Assembly: GCF_964253035.1 (NCBI RefSeq)
Contig: NZ_CAXUQL020000001.1
Location: forward strand, 2,852,001 to 2,916,000
Direction: 5' to 3'
Source: Pseudorhodoferax sp032153935
GTDB taxonomy: Bacteria; Pseudomonadota; Gammaproteobacteria; Burkholderiales; Burkholderiaceae_C
DNA: 64,000 nt
The notes under the pieces are model-generated. The model was not told the origin of the DNA. It ran no database searches and saw only the letters and a program-made list of their open reading frames with translations. Made by a program: the position numbers and the translations under genes. This document shows positions 52,798 to 61,650 of the stretch, in pieces (position 1 is the first letter of the stretch; the number at the start of each line of letters is the position of its first letter).

Positions 52798-53829
52798 TTA
52801 TCGCCTTTCGGCAACGAAGTGGCGCAGCTGGCTGACGAGGTCCGTCTGCGCGAGCAGGCTTTTGCGTGCGGATTGCACGCAGGTGCGCCATTCATCCAGC
52901 AGTGCAGGCGTCAGCGGGGGCAGGTCGGGAGCGGCCAACCCATTCCAGGCGGCATGGAAAGTGCGCAGCGAGGGCGGGGCCTGCAGCCAGTCCAGGAAGG
53001 CTTCCAGCTTCTCGTGGTGGGCACCATCATGCTGCGGGTAGATCTGCCAGACCAGGGGCTGGCCGGCCCACAGCGCGCGCACCAGCGAATCCTCGCCCCG
53101 CACGCAATTGAGGTCGCAGGCCCAGAGCAGCGCGTCGAATTCCGGCTGGGGCCGGGGCGCCAGCCAGTGCAGGCGCAGGCCGGGTGGGAGGTGCAAAGCG
53201 CGCACCGCGGCCGTTGCGCGCCCCGGCGTGATGAGCAGCTGGGCGCTGGCCTCGGCCACGCGCTGCAGCAGCGCCGGCAGGGCCGGTGGCTCATAGCAGA
53301 ACAGCGAGACGGCCAGGCCGCCGTCCGCCAGGCCCTGCTGGCGGCGCCAGTCGGTCCTGTCGAATGCGGCCTGGCGCTGCAGCAGGTCGGGTTCGCGCAG
53401 CAGCCCGCCCGTGTTGGGCGTGAATCCCGGGTAGTAGAACCAACGCGTGCGGCCCGTGGCTGGGCCGGTCATCAGCGGCGAGGGCAGGGCGTGGCAGCGC
53501 GCCACATAGGCCTCGGCCGAGAGGTATTCCAGGTTGATCCAGACCGGAGGTGGCTCCGCCTGGCCAAAGGCCTGGAGCCAGGCCGCCGGCGGCTCGCAGC
53601 CGAAGGCCTCGACGACGACCTCGCCCAGGCCACCGGGCGGAGCCGCTTCCGGCCAGGGATGGACCTGCACGCCCGCCTGCCCCTGCGGCGCCATCCAGGC
53701 CAGTGCGCTGGCGTCGTCGCACCACAGGCGGACCTGCTCGCCCCGCAGCGCCAGATCGGCCGCGAGCCGCCAGCACACGCCCAGGTCGCCGTGGTTGTCC
53801 ACCACGCGGCACAGGATGTCCCAGGTCAT
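52798..53829 (-). CDS. earP: EF-P arginine rhamnosyltransferase EarP
   Basis: 343 residues, GT-B inverting glycosyltransferase using dTDP-rhamnose to modify Arg32 of EF-P. N terminus WDILCRVVDNHGDLGVCWRLAADLA contains D11 and D15, equivalent to the essential Asp pair in characterised EarP; the C-terminal domain has LNCVRGEDSLVRALWAGQPLVWQIYPQHDGAHHEKLEAFL. ATG 53829 overlaps the LysR stop by four bases. The linkage to efp strongly supports the call. Confidence 0.96.
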   Translation of the reverse strand: MTWDILCRVVDNHGDLGVCWRLAADLALRGEQVRLWCDDASALAWMAPQGQAGVQVHPWPEAAPPGGLGEVVVEAFGCEPPAAWLQAFGQAEPPPVWINLEYLSAEAYVARCHALPSPLMTGPATGRTRWFYYPGFTPNTGGLLREPDLLQRQAAFDRTDWRRQQGLADGGLAVSLFCYEPPALPALLQRVAEASAQLLITPGRATAAVRALHLPPGLRLHWLAPRPQPEFDALLWACDLNCVRGEDSLVRALWAGQPLVWQIYPQHDGAHHEKLEAFLDWLQAPPSLRTFHAAWNGLAAPDLPPLTPALLDEWRTCVQSARKSLLAQTDLVSQLRHFVAERR

Positions 53830-54725
53830 GCGGCCACCCCCGCATCGGCCTGCAGGTGCTCGACCAGCAGCCGCGCCGCACCGCCGGGCTGCTCGTCGGC
53901 GCGCAGGCACAGCATCAGCCGGCGCCGGGCCCAGGGCTCGTCCAGCGCCACGAGCCGGATCGACAGCGCGCTCTTGTAGATCTGCGCACTGCCGCGCGGC
54001 AGCACGCCCAGGCCCATGCCGGACGCCACCATCAGGCACAGCGCGTCGTAGCCCGAGACCTGCATGCGCAGCCTGAGCGGCAGGCCGGCGTCGGCGGCCG
54101 CGCGCTGCAGCTGGTGGTGGATCGCGCTGCCCGGGTGCGTGGAGACCAGTTCATAGGGCAGCACCTCGGCCAGCCGCACCTGCTTGCGCCGCGCCAGCAC
54201 GTGGCCGGCCGGTAGAGCCAGCACGAGCTCGTCCTCGCGGTAGGGCAACAGCCGCAGGTGGGCGCCGTAGTGGCCCTCGTTCAGGATGCCCAGGTCGGCC
54301 GCGTTCTCGGCCACGCTGCGCGCGATGGCGCTGCTGATCTGCTCCTGCAGCTGCACCTGCACGCCCGGGTGTTTGGCCATGAAGCGCTGCAGTTCGCCCG
54401 GCAGGAACTGCGTGATGGCCGAGATGTTGGCCACCAGCCGCACCTGGCCGCGCAGGCCGCTGCCGTACTCGCGCATCTGCAGCGCGATGCCGTCCAGGTC
54501 GTGCAGCACGCCGCGTGCGAGGTTCAGCAGCGCCCAGGCCGCGTCGGTCGGCTGCATGCCGCGGTTGCTGCGCGCGAACAGCTCCACGCGCAGCTGCTGC
54601 TCCAGCTCCGCCAGGCGCCGGCTCGCGGCCGAAGGCGCGATGTGCTCGCGCGCGGCGGCGCGCGCGATGGCGTTCTCTTCCATCACGGCGACGAACAGGC
54701 GCAGGGAGAGCGGATCCAGCTTCAT
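53826..54725 (-). CDS. LysR-type regulator divergent from the CoA-transferase cluster
   Basis: 299 residues. Winged HTH (about 4-62, LSLRLFVAVMEENAIARAAAREHIAPSAASRRLAELE) and an effector domain. It is transcribed away from the CoA-transferase gene, with 116 bases between, the standard arrangement for LysR control of a neighbouring catabolic operon. Its last four bases overlap earP, so earP may be transcribed from the same promoter. It is related to the LysR upstream of leuC. Confidence 0.9.
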   Translation of the reverse strand: MKLDPLSLRLFVAVMEENAIARAAAREHIAPSAASRRLAELEQQLRVELFARSNRGMQPTDAAWALLNLARGVLHDLDGIALQMREYGSGLRGQVRLVANISAITQFLPGELQRFMAKHPGVQVQLQEQISSAIARSVAENAADLGILNEGHYGAHLRLLPYREDELVLALPAGHVLARRKQVRLAEVLPYELVSTHPGSAIHHQLQRAAADAGLPLRLRMQVSGYDALCLMVASGMGLGVLPRGSAQIYKSALSIRLVALDEPWARRRLMLCLRADEQPGGAARLLVEHLQADAGVAA

Positions 54726-54841
54726 GGGCCGCGATCGTAGCCGCCATGCCGGATTGCGATGGCAGCTTCGCGCATCGGGGTTTTGCGCTGGCAGCGGCCT
54801 GGCGCATGATGCGCGCCGTTCGCAATGCAGGAGACGAGACG

Positions 54842-56044
54842 ATGGAGACAGACAAGCCGCTGGCCCTGGCCGGCGTGCGCGTGGTCGAGATGGGACAGCT
54901 GATCGCCGGCCCGTTCTGCGGCAAGACGCTTGCGGAGTTCGGCGCCGACGTGGTCAAGATCGAGGCGCCCGGCGGCGGTGACCCCCTGCGCAACTGGCGC
55001 ATGCTGCAGAACGGCACCTCGGTCTGGTGGCAGGTGCAGTCGCGCAACAAGCGCTCGCTGGCGCTGGACCTGCGCCAGGCCGAGGGCCAGGACATCGCGC
55101 GCAGGCTCATCGCCGAGGCCGACGTGCTGATCGAGAACTTCCGCCCCGGCACGCTGGAGGGCTGGGGCATGTCGCCCGAGGAGCTGCACCGTCTGAATCC
55201 GGGCCTGGTCATGCTGCGCATCTCGGGCTACGGCCAGACCGGGCCCTACCGCGACATGCCCGGCTTCGGCGTGGTCGGCGAGGCCATGGGCGGGCTGCGC
55301 CACCTGACCGGCGAGCCGGGCCGCGTGCCGGTGCGCTGCGGCATCTCCATCGGCGACACGCTGGCCGCGCTGCACGGCGCCATCGGCGTGCTGACGGCGC
55401 TGTACCACCGCAAGGTCAACGGCGGCCAGGGCCAGGTGATCGACGTGGCCTTGCACGAGGCCGTGTTCAACTGCATGGAAAGCCTGATCCCCGAGTACAG
55501 CGCCTTCGGTGCCGTGCGCGAGGCCGCTGGCAGCGCCCTGCCCGGCATCGCGCCCAGCAACGCCTACCCCTGCAGCGATGGCTGGGTCCTGGTGGCCGGC
55601 AACGGCGACAGCATCTTCAAGCGCCTGATGGCCGCCATCGGCCGTGACGACCTGGCCACGGCGCCCGACCTGGCCGACAACGCGGGCCGCGTCGCGCGCG
55701 TGACCGAGATCGATGCGGCGATTGGCGTCTGGGCCGCGGCGTGCAGCGTGCAGCAGGTGCTGGATGCGCTGGGCGCGGCGCGCGTGCCGGCCGGCAAGGT
55801 CTACACCGCGCGCGACATCGCCGAGGACCCGCACTACCGCGCACGCGACATGCTGCTGGAACAGACCACGCGAGATGGCGACACCGTGACCGTGCCGGGC
55901 ATCGTGCCCAAGCTCTCGGGCACGCCGGGCCGCATCCGCACGAGCGCGCCGCGCCTGGGCGACGACACCGATGCGGTGCTGGCCGAGGCCGGCCTCACGG
56001 CCGAACAGATCGCGCTGCTGCGCGCCAAGGGAGTGATCGCATGA
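54842..56044 (+). CDS. CaiB/BaiF family (class III) CoA transferase
   Basis: 400 residues. Typical opening LALAGVRVVEMGQLIAGPFCGKTLAEFGADVVKIEAPGGGDPLR, then LIENFRPGTLEGWGM, RISGYGQTGPYRDMPGFGVVGEAMGG and GGQGQVIDVALHEAVF. Class III enzymes move CoA between carboxylic acids. ATG 54842 has AGGAGACGAG upstream. It overlaps the following lyase gene (ATGA), which suggests activation of a hydroxy-dicarboxylate followed by cleavage. Confidence 0.92.
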   Translation: METDKPLALAGVRVVEMGQLIAGPFCGKTLAEFGADVVKIEAPGGGDPLRNWRMLQNGTSVWWQVQSRNKRSLALDLRQAEGQDIARRLIAEADVLIENFRPGTLEGWGMSPEELHRLNPGLVMLRISGYGQTGPYRDMPGFGVVGEAMGGLRHLTGEPGRVPVRCGISIGDTLAALHGAIGVLTALYHRKVNGGQGQVIDVALHEAVFNCMESLIPEYSAFGAVREAAGSALPGIAPSNAYPCSDGWVLVAGNGDSIFKRLMAAIGRDDLATAPDLADNAGRVARVTEIDAAIGVWAAACSVQQVLDALGAARVPAGKVYTARDIAEDPHYRARDMLLEQTTRDGDTVTVPGIVPKLSGTPGRIRTSAPRLGDDTDAVLAEAGLTAEQIALLRAKGVIA

Positions 56045-57018
56045 GTACCGACATCTGGCAAGGCGCCGGCCGGCGCATCCACATCCAGGAGGTCGGCATG
56101 CGCGACGGCCTGCAGATGGAGCAGGCCTTCGTGCCGACCGAAGACAAGATCGCGCTGGTCAACGCGTTGTCGGCGGCCGGCCTGTCCAAGATCGAGGTCA
56201 CTTCCTTCGTCTCGCCCAGCGCCATCCCCGCGCTGCGCGACGCCGAGATCGTGATGCGCGAGATCACGCGCGTGCCTGGCGTGGTCTACACCGCGCTGGT
56301 GCCCAATGTGCGTGGGGCCGAGCGCGCCATCGAGGCCCGCACCGACGAGCTGAACCTGGTCATGTCGGCCAGCGCCACGCACAACCTGGCCAACCTGCGC
56401 ATGACGCAGGAGCAGTCCTTTGCGGCGCTGGCACAGGTGATCGCCACGGCGCAGGCCGCGGGCGTGCCGGTCAACGTCTCGCTGTCCTGCGTGTTCGGCT
56501 GTCCGATGGAGGGCGACGTGGCGCAGGAGGCCGTGTTCGGCTGGGTGAAGCGCTTCGTCGACCTCGGTGTAGCCGGCATCACGCTGTGCGACACCACCGG
56601 TATGGCCTATCCCTCGCAGGTGCTGCCGCTGGCAGCCGCCGCGCGTGCCCGCTGGCCCGGCGTGCTGTTCACGCTGCACTTCCACAACACGCGCGGCATG
56701 GGCCTGGCCAATGTGCTGGCCGGCATCGCGGCGGGTGTGGACTGCTACGACACCTCGCTGGGGGGGCTGGGCGGCTGCCCCTATGCGCCGGGCGCTTCGG
56801 GCAACGTCTGCAGCGAGGAGATCGTGCACGCGCTGCAGCTCATGGGCTACGACACGGGCGTCGATCTGGAAGGGCTAGTCGCCACGGCCCGGCGCCTGCC
56901 CGCGCTGATCGGCCACGAGCTGCCGGGCCAGATCGCCAAGGCCGGCCGCCGGCTGGACCTGCACCCGGTGCCTGCCGACTTCGAGGCCACGCGTGCCCGC
57001 GCTGTGGCGCGGGCCTGA
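56041..57018 (+). CDS. Hydroxymethylglutaryl-CoA lyase-like enzyme
   Basis: 325 residues, DRE-TIM barrel. Seen: IHIQEVGMRDGLQMEQAFVPT (usual form xEVGPRDGLQNE), KIEVTSFVSPSAIPALRD, LHFHNTRGMGLANVLAGI with metal-binding His pair, and the signature GLGGCPYAPGASGNVCSEEIV with the catalytic Cys. It would cleave HMG-CoA to acetoacetate and acetyl-CoA, or a related 3-hydroxy-3-methyl acyl-CoA. The coupled CoA transferase suggests use on an exogenous acid. Leucine degradation is less likely, because isovaleryl- and methylcrotonyl-CoA enzymes are not nearby. Confidence 0.88.
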   Translation: MSTDIWQGAGRRIHIQEVGMRDGLQMEQAFVPTEDKIALVNALSAAGLSKIEVTSFVSPSAIPALRDAEIVMREITRVPGVVYTALVPNVRGAERAIEARTDELNLVMSASATHNLANLRMTQEQSFAALAQVIATAQAAGVPVNVSLSCVFGCPMEGDVAQEAVFGWVKRFVDLGVAGITLCDTTGMAYPSQVLPLAAAARARWPGVLFTLHFHNTRGMGLANVLAGIAAGVDCYDTSLGGLGGCPYAPGASGNVCSEEIVHALQLMGYDTGVDLEGLVATARRLPALIGHELPGQIAKAGRRLDLHPVPADFEATRARAVARA

Positions 57019-57042
57019 ATCCATTCAACGAGGAGACTGAGC

Positions 57043-58005
57043 ATGATCGTTCGCCGCACCCTGCTGCTGGCCCTGGCTGCCAGCGCGCTGGCCGCCCAGG
57101 CGCAAGACAGCTATCCCAGCAAGCCCATCACGCTGGTCGTGCCACAGGCGGCCGGTGGCGCCAACGACGCCATCGCGCGCGTGCTGGCGCAGCGCCTGTC
57201 CGAGCAGCTGCACCAGAGCGTGGTGGTCGACAACAAGCCCGGTGCCGGCGGCACGCTGGCCACGGCCAACACCGCGCGCGCCAAGCCCGACGGCTACACG
57301 CTGCTGGTGACGGCCGACAGCGCGCACGTGATCGGCCCGGCGCTTTACAAGAGCCCCGGCTTCGACCCGGTGAAGGATTTCGTGCCCGTGGCGCCCATCG
57401 CCACGGCCGGCTACACGCTGGTGGCCAACCCGTCCTTCCCGGCCAACAACGTGGCCGAGCTCATCGCACTGGCCAAGGCCGCGCCGGGCAAGTACAGCTA
57501 TGCCTCGGCCGGCAACGGCACGCTGAACCATTTGATCGGGGAGATGCTGCAGAAGGCCGCCGGGATCCAGCTACAGCACATTCCCTACAAGGGCTCGGCG
57601 GCGGCCGCGGCCGACGTGGCTGGTGGGCAGGTGCCGCTGTCGGTGCAGAGCCTGCCCTCGGTCATCGGCCTCGTGAAGAGCGGCAAGCTCAAGGTGCTGG
57701 GCGTGGTCAACGAGAAGCGCGTGGCCGCACTGCCCGACGTGCCCACCATCGGCGAGACGCTCAAGGGCTTCGGCCAGGCGCCCTGGTACGCGATGTTCGC
57801 GCCGGCCGGCACGCCCGCGCCCATCGTGGCGCGGCTGCAGGCCGCCGTGGCCAATGCCCTGGAGCAAAAGGAAACGGTCGAGAAACTGGCCGGCGTGGGC
57901 TGCGAGCCGTTCAAGGGCTCGGCCCAGCAGCTCGCCGCGCTGGTGCAGACCGACCTGCCCAAGTGGGCGCGCGTGGTCAAGGAAACCGGCGCCCAGGTGG
58001 ATTGA
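57043..58005 (+). CDS. Bug/TctC-family periplasmic solute-binding protein 1
   Basis: 320 residues. Signal peptide MIVRRTLLLALAASALAAQAQ, then the Bug signatures YPSKPITLVVPQAAGGANDAI, VDNKPGAGGTLAT and HIPYKGSAAAAADVAGG. Bug proteins bind carboxylates; only some work with a TctAB membrane partner, which is absent here. Co-directional with the CoA transferase and lyase, 24 bases downstream, so the ligand may be the acid those enzymes degrade. Confidence 0.93.
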   Translation: MIVRRTLLLALAASALAAQAQDSYPSKPITLVVPQAAGGANDAIARVLAQRLSEQLHQSVVVDNKPGAGGTLATANTARAKPDGYTLLVTADSAHVIGPALYKSPGFDPVKDFVPVAPIATAGYTLVANPSFPANNVAELIALAKAAPGKYSYASAGNGTLNHLIGEMLQKAAGIQLQHIPYKGSAAAAADVAGGQVPLSVQSLPSVIGLVKSGKLKVLGVVNEKRVAALPDVPTIGETLKGFGQAPWYAMFAPAGTPAPIVARLQAAVANALEQKETVEKLAGVGCEPFKGSAQQLAALVQTDLPKWARVVKETGAQVD

Positions 58006-58029
58006 TTTTTTGACAGGAGACATGAACCC

Positions 58030-58998
58030 ATGCAACGCATTCGCCGATCCCTGCTCACGCTGGCAGCGCTGAGCGCCATCTCGGGCGCAGCCCTGGCCCA
58101 GGCCTACCCGAACAAGCCCATCACCATGGTCGTGCCCACGGCCACGGGCGGCACGACCGACCTGTCGGCGCGCATGCTGGCCCAGGCCCTGACGCCCGTG
58201 CTGGGCCAGTCCGTGATCGTGGACAACAAGGGCGGCGGCAACGGTGCCATCGCGGCCGGCATCGTCAAGCGTGCGCCGGCCGACGGCTACACGCTGCTCA
58301 TGCAGTACTCGGGCTACCACGTGATCTCGCCGCACCTGACCCGTGTGCACCAGTGGGAGCAGGCCGACTTCCAACCCGTGGCCAACGTGATCTCGGCGCC
58401 GCAGATCATCGTGGTGCGCGAGGGCCTGCCCGTGAAGACGCTGGCCGAGCTGATCACCTACGCCAAGGCCAACCCCGGCAAGCTCAACTACGCCTCCTCG
58501 GGCAACGGCTCGCTGCAGCATGTGACGGGCGCGATGCTGGAGCAGCAGGGCGGCATCAAGATGGTCCATGTGCCCTACAAGGGCACGGGCCCGGCGCTGC
58601 AGGACCTGCTGGGCGGCCAGGTCGACCTGACCTTCGGCACGGCACCGCCCTTCATGCCGCACATCCAGGCCGGCAAGCTGCGCGTGCTGGCCGTCACCGG
58701 CAAGCAGCGCCTTCCGAGCCTGCCCGACGTGCCGACCACGGCCGAGGCCGGCCTGCCCAAGGTGGACGCCACCTCCTGGTTCGCGCTGTTCGCGCCGGCC
58801 GCCACGCCCAAGGCCGTGGTCGACAAGCTCGCGGCCGATGCGCGCACCGTGGTGCAGAGCGCCGAGTTCCGCAAGAAGGCCGAAGAGCAGGGCGCCACGG
58901 CCGACTATCAGGACCCGGCGCAGCTGGGCGCCAAGGTCAAGGCCGACCTGGCTGGCTGGGCCGAGGTGGTCAAGAGCGCGCGCATCGAGGCCGAGTAG
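58030..58998 (+). CDS. Bug/TctC-family periplasmic solute-binding protein 2
   Basis: 322 residues. Signal peptide with SLLTLAALSAISGAALAQA, then YPNKPITMVVPTATGGTTDLSARM, VDNKGGGNGAIAAG and HVPYKGTGPALQDLLGG. It follows the first Bug gene by 24 bases with TGACAGGAGACATG before the start. The two copies are homologous but clearly diverged, so they probably bind different acids. No transporter membrane genes follow. Confidence 0.93.
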   Translation: MQRIRRSLLTLAALSAISGAALAQAYPNKPITMVVPTATGGTTDLSARMLAQALTPVLGQSVIVDNKGGGNGAIAAGIVKRAPADGYTLLMQYSGYHVISPHLTRVHQWEQADFQPVANVISAPQIIVVREGLPVKTLAELITYAKANPGKLNYASSGNGSLQHVTGAMLEQQGGIKMVHVPYKGTGPALQDLLGGQVDLTFGTAPPFMPHIQAGKLRVLAVTGKQRLPSLPDVPTTAEAGLPKVDATSWFALFAPAATPKAVVDKLAADARTVVQSAEFRKKAEEQGATADYQDPAQLGAKVKADLAGWAEVVKSARIEAE

Positions 58999-59041
58999 CA
59001 CCACGGCGCGGGTGGCGCCGGGGCACGGCCACAATACGGCC

Positions 59042-61033
59042 ATGCCTTCGATGCATTCCGATGAACTGCTCGCCCAGGTGGCCGCGCTGCCCGCGCTGCC
59101 GGGCGTGTACCGCTATTTCGACGCTGCCGACCAGTTGCTCTACGTCGGCAAGGCGCGCGACCTCAAGAAGCGCGTCTCCAGCTACTTCCAGAAGACCCAC
59201 GGCGGCACGCGCATCGGCCACATGGTGGCCAGCATCGCGCGCATGGAGACCACCGTGGTGCGCTCCGAGGCCGAGGCGCTGCTGCTCGAGAACAACCTGA
59301 TCAAGGCGCTCGGTCCCAAGTACAACATCCTGTTCAGGGACGACAAGAGCTACCCCTACCTCAAGATCACCGGCGCCGGGCCCACCGAGCTGTCGACCTC
59401 GCGCCAGACCGCGCCCTCGGACTTCCCGCGCGTGGCCTACTACCGCGGCGCGGTGGACAAGAAGCACCGCTACTTCGGCCCCTTCCCGAACGCCTGGGCG
59501 GTCAAGGAATCCATCCTGCTGCTGCAGAAGGTGTTCCGCCTGCGCACCTGCGAAGACACCGTGTTCATGAACCGCACGCGGCCTTGCCTGCTGTACCAGA
59601 TCAAGCGTTGCTCGGGGCCCTGCGTGCACTACATCGCGCCCAACGACTACGCCGAGGACGTGCGCAACGCCGAGCGCTTCCTCGACGGCGAGACCCAGCT
59701 CGTGCTCAAGGGCCTGGAGCAGCGCATGATGGCCCATGCCGAGAAACTGGAGTTCGAGCAGGCGGCCGAGCTGCGCAACCAGATGGGCGCACTGTCGCGC
59801 GTGCTGCACCAGCAGTCGGTGGACACGGGCTCGGACAAGGACGCCGACATCCTGGCCGTCAAGGTCCACGGCGGGCGCGCCTGCGTGAACCTGGCCATGG
59901 TGCGCGGTGGTCGCCACCTGGGCGACCGGCCGTACTTCCCGAGCCATGTGGACGATGCCGTGGCCTTGCAGGCGGCCGAGGCCGAGAGCGATGCACAGGC
60001 TGCCACACCGGTGGAAGTGCAGGTGCTCGAGGCCTTCATCGCCCAGCACTACACGGGTGTGGCCGTGCCGCCGCTGCTGATCACCAGCGAGGCTGTTTCA
60101 AAAGACCTGATCGCGGCGCTGTCGGCCGACAGCGGCCAGCGCGTGACCGCTCAGCACCAGCCGCGCGAGCAGCGCCGCCAGTGGCTGGAGATGGCCGAGA
60201 AGAATGCCGCGCTGCAACTGGCCCGGCTGCTCGCCGAGGAGGGCTCGCAGCAGGCGCGCACGCGCGCGCTGGTCGAGGCGCTGGACCTCGCGCCAGACGC
60301 GCTGGAGCAGTTCCGCATCGAGTGCTTCGACATCTCGCACACGGCAGGCGAGGCCACGCAGGCCTCGTGCGTGGTGTTCCAGCAGCACAGGATGCAGAGC
60401 GCGGAGTACCGACGCTTCAAGATCGAAGGCATCACGGGCGGCGACGACTACGCCGCCATGCGCCAGGTGCTCACGCGGCGCTATGCCAAGTTTTCGCCGC
60501 AGGCCATCGCGGAGGCGCCGGCCGAAGCGGGGGAGGCTGCACAGGTCGAACCGCAGGCCGAGGCAGCGCCGCCATCCAAGGCCCGCATGCCCGACCTCGT
60601 GCTGGTCGATGGCGGCCGTGGCCAGGTGTCGATGGCGCGCGAGGTGTTCCAGTCCCTGGGCCTTCCCATCGGCCTCATCGTCGGCGTGGAAAAAGGCGAG
60701 GGCCGCAAGGTCGGGCTGGAAGAACTCGTGTTCGCCGACGGCCGGCCCAAGGCCCAACTGGCGCGTGACTCGGCCGCGCTGATGCTGGTGGCCCAAATCC
60801 GCGACGAGGCCCACCGCTTCGCGATCACGGGCATGCGCGCGGCGCGTGCCAAGGTCCGCACGGGCGGCAGCCGCATCGAGGAGATCCCGGGCATCGGCCC
60901 CAAGCGCCGGGCCCGGCTGCTGCAGCGCTTCGGCGGTGTGCGCGGCGTGGCCGCGGCCAGCGTGGACGACATCGCCACCGTCGAAGGTGTCTCGCGCGAA
61001 CTCGCCGAACGCATCTACAAAGCCTTGCACTGA
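59042..61033 (+). CDS. uvrC: UvrABC excinuclease subunit C
   Basis: 663 residues. N-terminal GIY-YIG nuclease (LPGVYRYFDAADQLLYVGKARDLKKRVSSYF), CxxC region (YQIKRCSGPCVHYI), UVR motif (KLEFEQAAELRNQMGAL), RNase H-like nuclease (RIECFDISHTAGEATQASCVVF, LVLVDGGRGQ), and C-terminal helix-hairpin-helix (IEEIPGIGPKRRARLLQRFGG). An inserted Ala/Glu-rich segment (about 490-520) separates the RNase H halves. It makes both incisions in nucleotide excision repair. Confidence 0.97.
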   Translation: MPSMHSDELLAQVAALPALPGVYRYFDAADQLLYVGKARDLKKRVSSYFQKTHGGTRIGHMVASIARMETTVVRSEAEALLLENNLIKALGPKYNILFRDDKSYPYLKITGAGPTELSTSRQTAPSDFPRVAYYRGAVDKKHRYFGPFPNAWAVKESILLLQKVFRLRTCEDTVFMNRTRPCLLYQIKRCSGPCVHYIAPNDYAEDVRNAERFLDGETQLVLKGLEQRMMAHAEKLEFEQAAELRNQMGALSRVLHQQSVDTGSDKDADILAVKVHGGRACVNLAMVRGGRHLGDRPYFPSHVDDAVALQAAEAESDAQAATPVEVQVLEAFIAQHYTGVAVPPLLITSEAVSKDLIAALSADSGQRVTAQHQPREQRRQWLEMAEKNAALQLARLLAEEGSQQARTRALVEALDLAPDALEQFRIECFDISHTAGEATQASCVVFQQHRMQSAEYRRFKIEGITGGDDYAAMRQVLTRRYAKFSPQAIAEAPAEAGEAAQVEPQAEAAPPSKARMPDLVLVDGGRGQVSMAREVFQSLGLPIGLIVGVEKGEGRKVGLEELVFADGRPKAQLARDSAALMLVAQIRDEAHRFAITGMRAARAKVRTGGSRIEEIPGIGPKRRARLLQRFGGVRGVAAASVDDIATVEGVSRELAERIYKALH

Positions 61034-61083
61034 GACCTGACCGGCGCCGAAAGGCCGTTCGGTCGCATGCCACAATGCCCGCC

Positions 61084-61650
61084 ATGTTCTGGACGATTCC
61101 CACCATCATGACGTGGACGCGCATCGTCGCGATCCCGATCATCGTGGGGGTGTTCTACCTGCCGCTGCCGGTGGCCACCTGCAACCTGATCGCCACCGTG
61201 CTGTTCGTGGTGTTCGCTGCCACCGACTGGCTGGACGGCTACCTCGCGCGCAAGCTCAACCAGACCTCGGCCTTCGGCGCCTTCCTCGATCCGGTGGCCG
61301 ACAAGTTCCTGGTCTGCGCGAGCCTCCTGGTGCTGGTGCATCTGAACCGGGCCGACGTGTTCGTCGCGCTGATCATCATCGGCCGCGAGATCGCCATCTC
61401 GGCGCTGCGCGAGTGGATGGCGCAGATCGGCGCATCCAAGAGCGTGGCCGTGCACATGATCGGCAAGCTCAAGACCACGGTGCAGATGGTGGCCATCCCC
61501 TTTCTGCTCTACGACGGCCGGCTGTTCGGCTTCGTCGACACCGCACTGTGGGGCATCGTGCTGATCTGGATCGCCGCCGTGCTGACGGTCTGGTCCATGG
61601 TCTATTACCTGCAGAAGGCGATCCCCGAGATCCGGGCCCGCACCAAATGA
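61084..61650 (+). CDS. pgsA: CDP-diacylglycerol-glycerol-3-phosphate 3-phosphatidyltransferase
   Basis: 188 residues, several TM helices. The CDP-alcohol phosphotransferase motif is complete: DWLDGYLARKLNQTSAFGAF followed by LDPVADK. It makes phosphatidylglycerol phosphate. ATG 61084 (MFWTIPTIMTWTR) is preferred; ATG 61075 adds three residues. It follows uvrC, the usual proteobacterial order uvrC-pgsA, and its stop overlaps the next start. Confidence 0.96.
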   Translation: MFWTIPTIMTWTRIVAIPIIVGVFYLPLPVATCNLIATVLFVVFAATDWLDGYLARKLNQTSAFGAFLDPVADKFLVCASLLVLVHLNRADVFVALIIIGREIAISALREWMAQIGASKSVAVHMIGKLKTTVQMVAIPFLLYDGRLFGFVDTALWGIVLIWIAAVLTVWSMVYYLQKAIPEIRARTK

